DNA of 64,000 nt, from NCBI RefSeq assembly GCF_000007345.1, contig NC_003552.1, positions 3,472,001 to 3,536,000 of the forward strand. Direction: 5' to 3'. Shown in pieces: positions 18,197-25,413 of this stretch. The stretch's first letter is position 1; every line of letters begins with the position of its first letter. Origin of the DNA: Methanosarcina acetivorans C2A (GTDB lineage Archaea > Halobacteriota > Methanosarcinia > Methanosarcinales > Methanosarcinaceae). A model generated the notes under the pieces. It did not search any database, was not told the origin of the DNA, and worked only from the letters and a program-made list of their open reading frames with translations. A program made the translations under genes and the position numbers.

Positions 18197-20071
18197 GGTG
18201 AGTAGCCCGGGGGAGTTTCACCCCCAGGCCCTCTCAGCACCGGACTTGAACCTCTCAGCTCATCCGGCTCCCATTATCCAGCCTCAGGAAAAATCCCCAT
18301 TTGCCAGTGAACAAAAAGTTTTGGATCCCTTCTGGCAATTTTCCCAAGCCAGTATCTTGCTCGTCGCTTGTGCCCTGAAAGTTTCTTGTATTTGCGCAAG
18401 GCCCAGCGAGTCAAGGCACGATTCATATGCTTGAGTACACAGTACAGTTCAGATTTGTAAAAGAGACCATAGTAGTTGACCCAGCCTCTAACTATAGGAT
18501 TATACATATGGGATAGGTCTTCTAACGTTAAATCGGGTTTGAGGTGCATACGCCAATTATGGATTTCTTGCTGCATAGACTTTTTAGCAGTATTACTGAC
18601 TGCAGGAGTGAAGTTGATAAAGTGTTTTCCATACTTGTTTTTGGACCTACGGGGTCTAAAGGTGTATCCGAGAAAATCAAATTTTGTTTCAGGATAATCC
18701 TCTTGCCGATCGTCATCTTTACAGTAGACGATCCGTGTTTTAGTTGGATGTAGTTCAAGTCCAAATTCAGACAAACGCTTTTCTAACTTAATCCTCAGTC
18801 GATCTGCATCTTTCTTGCTTCGGCAGTGTATGACACTATCATCGGCGTATCTTTCAAATGGATTATACCGATGATGACTATCCATCCACTGGTCAAAAGC
18901 ATAATGAAGAAACAGATTCGCAAGAAGCGGACTAACAACGCCTCCCTGGGGAGTTCCTTTTGTCCGTTCATTGACTGTTCCATCTGCCATCTGAAAGGGT
19001 GCTTTGAGCCATCTCTGAATGTAGAGAATGATCCATGGTTTGTCAGTATGCATACTGACTTGCTTCATTAGCAGATCGTGATTAATATTGTCAAACAATC
19101 CTTTGATATCGAATTCCAGTAACCAGTTATATCTCCAACAACGCTTACGTGTTGCAGCAAGAGCGTCTGCAGCTGACTTGCCGGGTCTATAGCCGTAAGA
19201 GTCGGGGTGAAAGAGTGGTTCTAATTGCGGTTCCAAATAGATTTTTGTAACCATCTGTGCTACCCTGTCGAGTACTGTGGGAATTCCCAGAATGCGAGTT
19301 CCGCCGCTCTTTTTAGGGATTTCGATTGCTTTCACTGATGGGGGGAAATAGCAGCCAGAGGACATTCTATTCCAAATCTTATAGAGATTGTTTGTTAGAT
19401 CTGATTCAAAAGCTGCAATGTTTTCATCATCAACACCAGCAGCACCTTTGTTTGCTTTTACTCTCTGAAAAGCTTCTTGTACTATATCTTTAGAGATTTC
19501 ATAAGGCTTTGTTTCGTCCATGGGTTCCTCCCTTGATTTGTCAGGTTGACCAATTTTCAAAACTGGATAACACAATCCCTTCGCTTCACTCCCATTACAG
19601 GAGCTTCATCACTACTACGGATTGTTCCGCCCCTGTACATCGCTTCGATACTTTCCTCCTTACGGGTCCTCCGCTTGGAATTTTCTCTTACCATCGAAGT
19701 ACAGGTTCCCACGTTCCACACAGAAGCCTGTGCTAAGTTCACGCCACCTTCATGCCGGCCACCATCTGGTCAGTAAACAGGTTTCTTCCAGACTTATCCC
19801 AGGTTAACGACTACCCCCTGGTTTTGATGACATCCCTACGCTTTCGACACTTTATCAGTGGTTCATTGCGTTCGTCTCCATAGCACATACCTGACGAGGT
19901 CAAGTCTCGCCTTTTCCATAACGCTCACTACCATGGCTTTTGACCACAGCAGCTTATGGTGGTTTGGAATCTCTACCTGTATAGCGATTCCGAGGGGCCC
20001 ACCCTCATCTTCTATGCAGCATAGTTACACTATGCGACATTCTGTCACACGGATTCGCTTTCGTGGCGCAC
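18197..20071 (-). mobile_element. Complete group II intron inside the YADD codons of intron B's gene (intron C)
   Basis: The 5' end is GTGCGCCACGAAAGCG at 20071, the expected GUGYG start. The 3' part has a domain V-like hairpin at 18235-18270 (GAGCCGGATGAGC...AAGTCCGGTGCT), a domain VI hairpin (GGGGGTGAAACTCCCCC) and the end CTACTCAC(C) at about 18197. Removing it joins GATGATT to TCATAGTT and restores D-D-F-I-V in frame, although the final base would then be C rather than the usual AY end, so the border may be off by one. The length is about 1.88 kb with one gene inside. Confidence 0.88.
18274..19521 (-). CDS. ltrA: Group II intron reverse transcriptase/maturase (intron C)
   Basis: The 415-residue protein is intact. 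The RT domain has all the expected blocks: NKGAAGVDDENI (RT0/1), IPKKSGGTRILGIPTVLDRV (RT2), DIKGLFDNINHDLL (RT3), KGTPQGGVVSPLLANLFL (RT4), YADDSVIHC (RT5) and FDFLGYTFRPR (RT7). Domain X follows (YNPIVRGWVNYYG). It ends soon after (HWQMGIFPEAG) with no HNH endonuclease domain, as in several intron classes that home into replicating DNA. I start at 19521 because GGGAGG lies five bases upstream; an in-frame ATG at 19575 lacks a site. The protein helps its intron splice and copies it into new sites. Confidence 0.95.
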   Translation of the reverse strand: MDETKPYEISKDIVQEAFQRVKANKGAAGVDDENIAAFESDLTNNLYKIWNRMSSGCYFPPSVKAIEIPKKSGGTRILGIPTVLDRVAQMVTKIYLEPQLEPLFHPDSYGYRPGKSAADALAATRKRCWRYNWLLEFDIKGLFDNINHDLLMKQVSMHTDKPWIILYIQRWLKAPFQMADGTVNERTKGTPQGGVVSPLLANLFLHYAFDQWMDSHHRYNPFERYADDSVIHCRSKKDADRLRIKLEKRLSEFGLELHPTKTRIVYCKDDDRQEDYPETKFDFLGYTFRPRRSKNKYGKHFINFTPAVSNTAKKSMQQEIHNWRMHLKPDLTLEDLSHMYNPIVRGWVNYYGLFYKSELYCVLKHMNRALTRWALRKYKKLSGHKRRARYWLGKIARRDPKLFVHWQMGIFPEAG

Positions 20072-20189
20072 AATCATCAGCATATCTGATGAAGTTGACC
20101 TTTTTGGTATTTTTCCCTCTTTTAGGGTACTTAGCCATAAGTAACTTCTCGATACTGTCCAATGTCATATTAGCCAAGATTGGTGATAT
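20072..20189 (-). pseudogene. ltrA: Middle fragment of intron B reverse transcriptase (RT4-RT5)
   Basis: This 118-bp stretch encodes ISPILANMTLDSIEKLL...KKVNFIRYADD. It is caught between the end of intron A at 20190 and the start of intron C at 20071. It is the only remaining part of intron B's gene before YADD. The preceding GG-I of RT4 would lie upstream of intron A and is absent. Confidence 0.85.
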
Positions 20190-20812
20190 GTCGAATAACA
20201 GGGTAGGATTACTCTCTACCCCGTCTTCTAGGAACCGGACTTGATAGTTTCCCATCATCCGGCTCGAGCCACTACTACCCTTTCGGGTGTCAGTTTAGAA
20301 CAGAATTGGGTTGGTGATGCGTTTCTTCCGGTGGTATTCAATGAATTTCCATTGTTCGAAATATTCCTTGTCGATAAATGGATTTTTGTTAAGGCTTGCT
20401 AGTCTTTGCCTAACAACTTTGGCATTGGAGAACCTCTCCAACGTCTTTAATTCTGTGCAGAATACATATTTTCTGCTACCGGATTTATGCCAGTATTTAG
20501 TCATTATCCAAGTGAGACCTTTATTTGAGTGTCTTCTTTTCGCCCAAGAGATAAGCATGTTATAGACTGTATCATCAAGTTTGCTGAAAATCTCAGAGGA
20601 AACTGTATGGTTGTGATACTGTGTCCATCCCCTAATGATTGGGTTGAGGTCTCGTATCAGTCGGTCTTGATCCCATGCTTTTGCTTTGTGAATTGCATCA
20701 CTGATTTTCTTGATAACTTCCCTTTGGGACTCTTGAGATGGCTTCGGAAGGAGTTTTCCTTTGTATTTCCTGAAGTTCCATCCTAAGAAATTGAATCCTT
20801 CACTAATATTGC
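20190..20812 (-). mobile_element. 3' half of a third group II intron (intron A), in the RT4 codons of intron B
   Basis: Domain V is at 20232-20265 (GAGCCGGATGATGG...CAAGTCCGGTTC), followed by a domain VI hairpin GGGTAGAGAGTAATCCTACCC-type arm and the AC end (TTATTCGAC) at 20190, just before ATATCACCAATC of the host gene. At the 5' side the intron stops at about 20812, where a plus-strand YVTN gene begins, so the first part of intron A and of its host are lost. Confidence 0.8.
20295..20812 (-). pseudogene. ltrA: Intron A reverse transcriptase, C-terminal fragment
   Basis: The frame is open from 20812: NISEGFNFLGWNFRKYKGKL, then LNPIIRGWTQYHNHTVSSE (domain X), then a C-terminal region ending RKKRITNPILF. 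It closely resembles intron B's own protein (FDFLGWNFRKYKGKLL, PIIRGWTNYHNSVVSS), so A and B are close relatives while C belongs to a different class. RT1-RT5 are missing. Confidence 0.85.
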
Positions 20813-20813
20813 A

Positions 20814-21080
20814 TATATAACGAATATCGGCAGCGACAATGTCTCTGTCATTGACACAGCTACAGACAATGTTGTAGACAACGTATCTGTAGGAAGCTTG
20901 CCCTATAAAGTTGCAGTCAACCCACAGGGAACAAAGGTATACGTGACAAACGTTGGCAGCAACACTGTCTCTGTCATTGACACTGCAACGAATTCAGTAT
21001 AATCCAATGTGACTGTAAGACTCGTTTCTAATGGAATTACAGTCACCTCGGATGGAAAAAAGATATATGTGACGAATTGA
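20814..21080 (+). pseudogene. YVTN beta-propeller gene, broken
   Basis: The plus frame encodes YITNIGSDNVSVIDTATDNV, then VNPQGTKVYVTNVGSNTVSV, a stop, and a third partial blade ending GKKIYVTN-stop. These are typical YVTN repeats of methanosarcinal surface-layer proteins. Both the signal peptide and further blades are absent. The left side was lost at the intron A junction. Confidence 0.8.
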
Positions 21081-21141
21081 TGGCTTGTAGGATGAGCAAG
21101 AGCAAAGAGTCATAATCAAAGTTGCGTTGGCGCACCCCGCA

Positions 21142-22874
21142 GCAAGGAGGCTGTCCGACAATTACTTCAGGTAATCGAGGTTTCCGCTTTTAATATATTA
21201 ATTATTATATACTATTCTACTAATTTTTTGGTTTATGGTTTTTATTAAATCTTTAAAGAATCAAGTTTGGACTTTACCTCCAGATATCCGAGATCTTATT
21301 CCTTCAGATCATATCTGCTATTTGGTTGAGTCTTTTGTGGATGAGATGGATTTTAGTGAATTTGAAACCAGGTATGACGGTTCTGGACACCCTGCTTATC
21401 ATCCTTGCATAATGTGTAAGATTTTGATTCAATCTATGCTTGATAGAGTTCGATCATCGCGAGCGATAGCTCGCAATGTTCGAGAAAATATAGTTTACAT
21501 TTATTTAGCTGAAAACCTACAACCTGATTTTAGAACAATCAGTGATTTCAGAAAAGAGAATGAAGAACTGATTACTGCAATGTTCAAAAACACAGTTAAG
21601 GCAGCCAAAGATCTAGGAGTAATAGGTCTTGAACAATTAAGCGTTGATGGATCCAAAGTAAAAGCCTCTACGTCAAGAAAAAGTGCGGTTATGAAAAATG
21701 TCTTGGAAGTAATTGAAGAATATGTCAAAAATGAATTAAAAAAAGGTATTGAAATAGACAAAGTTGAGGATGAGCATTTTGGAAAGTGCCGTGGTTATGA
21801 TCAGTTGAATGAAAGTGAAAAACATAAAGTAAGAGCTGTAGCCGTGAAGTACATAAAGCAAGTAAATAAGGATGAATCTAGCGATAGAAATGGGAAGATT
21901 GAAAATACGATTAAGAAGGCACTTAATGAATTTGAAAAAGACAGTATTGATAATGTGAGCTTAACTGATCAAGAATCTCGGTTTATGATTAACAAAAAAG
22001 GAACGATTGAACTGGCATATAATACTCAAATAACAGTTGATCATAAACTAGGAATTATAGTTGCAAACGATGTATGTCAAGACAGAAACGATACGTATCA
22101 ATTGAAGCCTCAAATTGAAATGGTAGAAAAAAATTGTGGTTTATTAAAAGTAGGCACTAAAATATGTGCAGACACTGGATACTATAGCGGAAACAACGTA
22201 CATTATTTGATTGATAAAAAATTGGATCCATATATTCCAGAGCAAGAAGTAACTAAAACAATAACAGAAAACTTTGAAGATCTAAGGTTCGATATTAGTA
22301 CGTTTGAATATGATGAAGAAAATGATGAGTTTATATGCCCTGAAAAACAAAGCTTGAAGTTTTTGTATGAGGGTTATGAGAAAGAAAGGAAGAGAAAATA
22401 CAGACTTTATAAGGGAACTGAATGTAAAAAGTGTAAATTCAGCAAAAATTGTACAAAAAGAAAGGATGGAATTAGGCATTTAAAAATAGCAGAGTTTTCA
22501 AAAGAAAGAAAGCAATTAGCCGAAAAAATGAAAACTGAAGAAGCAAAAGAAATATACAGACAAAGGCAGCAGGTAGTAGAACCTGCAATTGGAAACTATA
22601 AAGAGAATCTTAGGTTTAGAGAATTTCTCACAAGGGGAATTAAATCAGTCAGAAATGAATTTAATTTGGTATGTACAGCAGTTAACTTAAAGAAAATATG
22701 GATTTACTCAAATAAAAACGAGATCATTAGAAAGAGAAATGGAATAAATGGAACTTTTCACTTTAAGAAAAAAATAGTGGATAGAATCAAATTTAATAGA
22801 GCTAAAAAGTTCCAGTTTCACAACCGATGACTGCTAATTTATTACCACCAGTAATTGTCGGACAGCCTCCTTGC
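21142..22874 (+). mobile_element. IS1182-type insertion sequence, copy 1 (intact)
   Basis: Terminal inverted repeats GCAAGGAGGCTGTCCGACAA (continuing TTAC) at 21142 and their exact complement ending at 22874 flank one gene. The repeat partly extends outward as ACCCCGC(A/T). A second copy, broken by other elements, lies at 47714-51745. The right flank GTATTCGACTGAAAT is also found at 42221-42235 without an element. Confidence 0.85.
21235..22830 (+). CDS. IS1182-type DDE transposase
   Basis: The 531-residue protein has the N-terminal PPDIRDLIPSDH...YHPCIMCKILIQSMLDRVRSSRAI layout of IS1182/IS1182-like transposases, then a DDE catalytic core: D in LEQLSVDGSKVKAS (about residue 138), D in GTKICADTGYYSG and E in RQRQQVVEPAIGNYKE. 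A Cys-rich insert (CKKCKFSKNC) lies between the second Asp and the Glu. The frame is intact, unlike the second copy at 47.7-51.7 kb. The two copies differ at only a few residues where both are present (for example IYIYL against IYMYL), so transposition was recent. There is no clear ribosome binding site before ATG 21235. Confidence 0.9.
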   Translation: MVFIKSLKNQVWTLPPDIRDLIPSDHICYLVESFVDEMDFSEFETRYDGSGHPAYHPCIMCKILIQSMLDRVRSSRAIARNVRENIVYIYLAENLQPDFRTISDFRKENEELITAMFKNTVKAAKDLGVIGLEQLSVDGSKVKASTSRKSAVMKNVLEVIEEYVKNELKKGIEIDKVEDEHFGKCRGYDQLNESEKHKVRAVAVKYIKQVNKDESSDRNGKIENTIKKALNEFEKDSIDNVSLTDQESRFMINKKGTIELAYNTQITVDHKLGIIVANDVCQDRNDTYQLKPQIEMVEKNCGLLKVGTKICADTGYYSGNNVHYLIDKKLDPYIPEQEVTKTITENFEDLRFDISTFEYDEENDEFICPEKQSLKFLYEGYEKERKRKYRLYKGTECKKCKFSKNCTKRKDGIRHLKIAEFSKERKQLAEKMKTEEAKEIYRQRQQVVEPAIGNYKENLRFREFLTRGIKSVRNEFNLVCTAVNLKKIWIYSNKNEIIRKRNGINGTFHFKKKIVDRIKFNRAKKFQFHNR

Positions 22875-22937
22875 AGCGGGGTATTCGACTGAAATGAAAT
22901 TATAGAAAAAAAGTTAGATAATAATTGATAGAAAAGC

Positions 22938-23225
22938 CTATGGTTCATAGCTATTTAACATATCATTTATTGTAGTAGCCATTTGTTTTCCCTTGTCTGT
23001 AATTTCCAATATGTTTTTAGGACCCATCAAATCTTGATCTTTAATTATGATGAGCCCAAAATTCTGAAGTTGATACGCAAGAGCTTTACAGGTTGATACC
23101 GACGTCCCTAATTCTATTGATAATTGTTGAATTGTTATTGATTTATGAGATTCTATACTTAATAATCCTTCAATTCTTAGTTCTTTAAAAAAGTATTGTA
23201 AAAATTTGTACCTCTCTGGAATCAT
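22938..23225 (-). CDS. Winged-helix transcription regulator
   Basis: The 95-residue protein has a helix-turn-helix SITIQQLSIELGTSVSTCKALAYQLQ-like region (residues 29-54) and a wing (GLIIIKDQDLMGPKNILEITDKG), the layout of MarR/PadR-like or archaeal one-domain winged-helix regulators. It lacks a sensing domain. It lies just outside the left end of the provirus (23345), so it is probably chromosomal, though an older edge cannot be excluded. Its target is unknown. Confidence 0.7.
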   Translation of the reverse strand: MIPERYKFLQYFFKELRIEGLLSIESHKSITIQQLSIELGTSVSTCKALAYQLQNFGLIIIKDQDLMGPKNILEITDKGKQMATTINDMLNSYEP

Positions 23226-23344
23226 ATATAGTCAAAACATCTTTGTATTTATGAAATTATCTCTCTAGAAAAGTGCCGCGACTCAGAAAAAATCTGTTCA
23301 AATGAAACGAACAAAATAGGCAAATTTTTGAGGCCAAAATGAGG

Positions 23345-23370
23345 GTTACGCTGAGGGGGAGAACCGAACT
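23345..23370. other. Left attachment site (attL), partial tRNA-Ser copy
   Basis: Reads GTTACGCTGAGGGGGAGA followed by ACCGAACT. It matches 38660-38685, the 3' end of tRNA-Ser, at 24 of 26 positions. The 70 bases to the left are also weakly similar in both places (both begin GCCGCGACT). Confidence 0.85.
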
Positions 23371-23630
23371 TTTGAAAAGTCCGATAAACCCCAATCAGTT
23401 AACTCTTAATCTGGCTGATTATCAAGAACTCCTTTTAGAGAGGGTCGTGACCAAACTTTTAAAAAAGTTTTCCCTCCCTGGCCGGGACGTGTTAGCAGCA
23501 CGATGACTCTACAGCCAATATTATCATAATATCTAATGTCTTAAAAAGTTTTTTATAGGATTGCTTTACTACTTTTTTTTAGCTGGAAACTTTAGCAGAG
23601 TTTTCAGACTAATGTGAATGTGACCAAACA

Positions 23631-23786
23631 ATGGAAAATACAAAATCTAATAGCGATAGCTCTGCTTTTCAGCAGAATCGTATAGTCGAAGATCCTGATG
23701 CCTGTTTCAGGCCAATGCTTAAAGACCTGCATCTTACCCGGATAGATCCGAATTGCACCACTGATGATTCTAAGGGGTGGTTTTGA
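23631..23786 (+). CDS. Provirus small protein, 51 residues
   Basis: First gene of the early operon. It is hydrophilic and not recognised (DPDACFRPMLKDLHLTRIDP). Its stop overlaps the ATG of the next gene as TGATG at 23784-23788, which supports it as a real coupled gene. Confidence 0.5.
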   Translation: MENTKSNSDSSAFQQNRIVEDPDACFRPMLKDLHLTRIDPNCTTDDSKGWF

Positions 23787-23995
23787 TGACAGTCTACTCT
23801 TATGTGAACCCTGGTCTCAATGTAGGACTTTCTTATCACCCAATATTGGGATTGTTAGCGTATCTGGTTTTTGCGTTTTTCTTTGTTTTTTGTGCTGCAT
23901 CTTCTTTGCTTCTGTATTTTAGATACAAAGGACTGGTGGAACGTATTGAATACCTGGAATATGTCGATTCGAATTTCAGGGGTGGTGAAGAATGA
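23786..23995 (+). CDS. Provirus single-pass membrane protein, 69 residues
   Basis: One long hydrophobic segment (LGLLAYLVFAFFFVFCAASSLLLYF) is followed by a charged C-terminus (KGLVERIEYLEYVDS). I use the ATG at 23786, overlapping the previous stop, rather than a GTG at 23777. The stop overlaps the next gene's ATG (23992). The role is unknown; its place in the early operon suggests it is not a coat protein. Confidence 0.6.
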   Translation: MTVYSYVNPGLNVGLSYHPILGLLAYLVFAFFFVFCAASSLLLYFRYKGLVERIEYLEYVDSNFRGGEE

Positions 23996-24141
23996 GTTTT
24001 TCAATTCAGTTTTTCCATAGTGGCAGGAGCAGGTTATCTATAGTTCACTATCGTTTGAATCTCTCACAGTATAGGGAGATCGAGGAAATTTTCAAGTCAA
24101 AGGGTTTTGTTCCTTCTTCTGTTTCTGAGGTGGTTCTGTGA
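23992..24141 (+). CDS. Provirus small basic protein, 49 residues
   Basis: Starts inside the previous gene's stop codon region and overlaps the next gene's GTG. It is basic (HSGRSRLSIVHYRLNLSQYREIEE) and not recognised. The overlaps on both sides are the main support. Confidence 0.5.
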   Translation: MSFSIQFFHSGRSRLSIVHYRLNLSQYREIEEIFKSKGFVPSSVSEVVL

Positions 24142-24305
24142 AGTACTACCGCATAATTTCAGGTCACGGTCCTCAGAGTCGATATAAAAAAATAAATGTT
24201 CCTGTTGAGCTTTGTAAAGCCCTTCAAATTGGTCTGGGTACTCAGGTTTGTTTGGAGCAAAGGGACTCTTCTTCATTTGTTGTAGGAATTGTTGGGAGGA
24301 GCTGA
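24138..24305 (+). CDS. Provirus AbrB-like small protein, 55 residues
   Basis: Starts at GTG 24138, overlapping the preceding stop. The sequence KKINVPVELCKALQIGLGTQ followed by VCLEQRDSSSFVVGIVG resembles the swapped-hairpin fold of AbrB/SpoVT DNA-binding proteins (beta strand, P-x-E-L helix, G-x-x-V strand). If so, it may be an early regulator of the provirus. A ssDNA-binding role, as expected of an inovirus early protein, is another option. Evidence is only a short motif. Confidence 0.5.
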   Translation: MKYYRIISGHGPQSRYKKINVPVELCKALQIGLGTQVCLEQRDSSSFVVGIVGRS

Positions 24306-24307
24306 AA

Positions 24308-24586
24308 ATGTCTGAAAAAAATAATGGTTCAGAGGTTTCTGGTTTTAGTGATGCTCCTACTCTCAGGATCCCGGAAGCTTTCATCGTTCTTTCTCCGGAC
24401 CAAGTAAACGGAGATAAAACTTATCCCGGGACAGTTGGCTTGAAGTATGGACCTACAAAGGAAGACTGGATAAGGCTGCCCTATACCTCCATGAAAAAAC
24501 TGATTGATTTCTGTAGGGAAAACTCTTCTCTCTTCAATTCTCAGCTTCAGAAAGAACGCGAAAAGAACCAGGTTACAGATCTGTGA
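24308..24586 (+). CDS. Provirus early protein, 92 residues, unknown
   Basis: ATG 24308 follows GGGAGGAGCTG, a strong ribosome binding site that decides the start over an upstream in-frame one. The protein is soluble and has a compact core (TLRIPEAFIVLSPDQVNGDK...GPTKEDWIRLPYTSMKKLIDFC). It is not recognised. It could be the ssDNA-binding protein expected beside a Rep gene, but there is no sequence proof. It sits between the AbrB-like gene and another small gene in the same operon. Confidence 0.6.
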   Translation: MSEKNNGSEVSGFSDAPTLRIPEAFIVLSPDQVNGDKTYPGTVGLKYGPTKEDWIRLPYTSMKKLIDFCRENSSLFNSQLQKEREKNQVTDL

Positions 24587-24595
24587 GGGGTAACT

Positions 24596-24931
24596 ATGGT
24601 TCAGAAATGCGCTTATATGGTTGATATTGACAGAATTAAAGAAATGAGCCGGCTTGCTAATGAGGCTTATAATTCATTGGATAAGCTCAGGTCATTTATC
24701 TTAGAAAGTTATGGGGTTGAGTGTGTACCCGGCAAACTTTTACAATGCAGTCGAGCTAATGGTAAGGACTTACCGGAAGTTGTGTATTATATCGAGGCCG
24801 CTATTGTAGAAATTAACAACCAGCAGTTAGTTCTCGGTGATGCTTCTAAAGGCCGGCTTGATGAATGGGTTACATGCCGAGAGAATAATAGCTCTATTGT
24901 GAATGTTTTTTTAGATTCTGAGGAGATGTGA
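24596..24931 (+). CDS. Provirus early protein, 111 residues, unknown
   Basis: The start at 24596 follows GAGGGG (seven bases upstream). The protein is soluble, mixed helix and strand, with two cysteines (VECVPGKLLQC) and no known motif. It lies in the early operon, 10 bp after the previous gene; the next gene begins three bases after its stop. Confidence 0.6.
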   Translation: MVQKCAYMVDIDRIKEMSRLANEAYNSLDKLRSFILESYGVECVPGKLLQCSRANGKDLPEVVYYIEAAIVEINNQQLVLGDASKGRLDEWVTCRENNSSIVNVFLDSEEM

Positions 24932-24933
24932 GG

Positions 24934-25065
24934 ATGGTAACCTGTGAGAATGTAGCTAGGTACTGGCGGATCCGGAGTCTAAGGGAGGCCTCATATAATG
25001 TAGTGTACCGTTTTTATGGCCGTTGTACTGAGGAATGCGGGGTTTTCTATGCGGTGCAAAAGTAA
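24934..25065 (+). CDS. Provirus small protein, 43 residues
   Basis: ATG 24934 follows GAGGAGATGTGAGG. It is basic and aromatic (ARYWRIRSLREASYNVVYRFYG) with CTEEC near the end. It overlaps the next frame. Not recognised. Confidence 0.45.
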   Translation: MVTCENVARYWRIRSLREASYNVVYRFYGRCTEECGVFYAVQK

Positions 25066-25246
25066 TCTTCTGGTTTCCTTCGCCTTTGCAGAGCTCACTC
25101 CAACAGAGCAGGACCAGGTTAAGCAGGCTATGGAAAGATGGAACAAATCAGACCTTTATAAGTGTCCTGACCTTCAGAAAACATATACAAGGCCAGAGTT
25201 ATTTTATCACCAGGTCGTTAAAAGGTACGGATGGGGGCGTGTTTGA
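25049..25246 (+). CDS. Provirus small protein, 65 residues
   Basis: I take ATG 25049 rather than ATG 25016 to limit overlap with the previous gene; either is possible. The core FAELTPTEQDQVKQAMERWN is helical; the end (RPELFYHQVVKRYGWGRV) is basic. The stop overlaps the next ATG as TGATG. Not recognised. Confidence 0.45.
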   Translation: MRCKSNLLVSFAFAELTPTEQDQVKQAMERWNKSDLYKCPDLQKTYTRPELFYHQVVKRYGWGRV

Positions 25247-25404
25247 TGCTGGAACCTTTAGAGATAATAAGGTTTGTTGAGTGCCTTCATTGTCCGTATA
25301 CCAATTTAGTTTGGGGTTCTTGCTACTGTGAGGACTGCCTGGAGTTCTGGACCTGTGAGTATCAATGTGTGAGTGAAAAGTACTATTCTGAATATGAATA
25401 TTGA
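25246..25404 (+). CDS. Provirus Cys-rich small protein, 52 residues
   Basis: Cysteines are arranged CLHC...CYCEDC...CEYQC, suggesting a small metal-binding (zinc-ribbon-like) protein. It starts inside the previous stop codon and ends ten bases before the Rep-like gene. A regulatory or replication-helper role is a guess. Confidence 0.5.
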   Translation: MLEPLEIIRFVECLHCPYTNLVWGSCYCEDCLEFWTCEYQCVSEKYYSEYEY

Positions 25405-25413
25405 GGCCTTACA

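Noticed and set aside
20041-20258. A 77-residue gene on the minus strand
   Set aside because: Its first part is domain V/VI RNA of intron A and its last part is the start of intron C; only 20072-20189 is derived from a gene.
23371-23520. Second tRNA-like remnant right of attL
   Set aside because: Palindromes such as ACTTTTGAAAAGT and AAACTTTTAAAAAAGTTT are present, but I could not fold a cloverleaf; only the 26-bp core is tRNA-derived.
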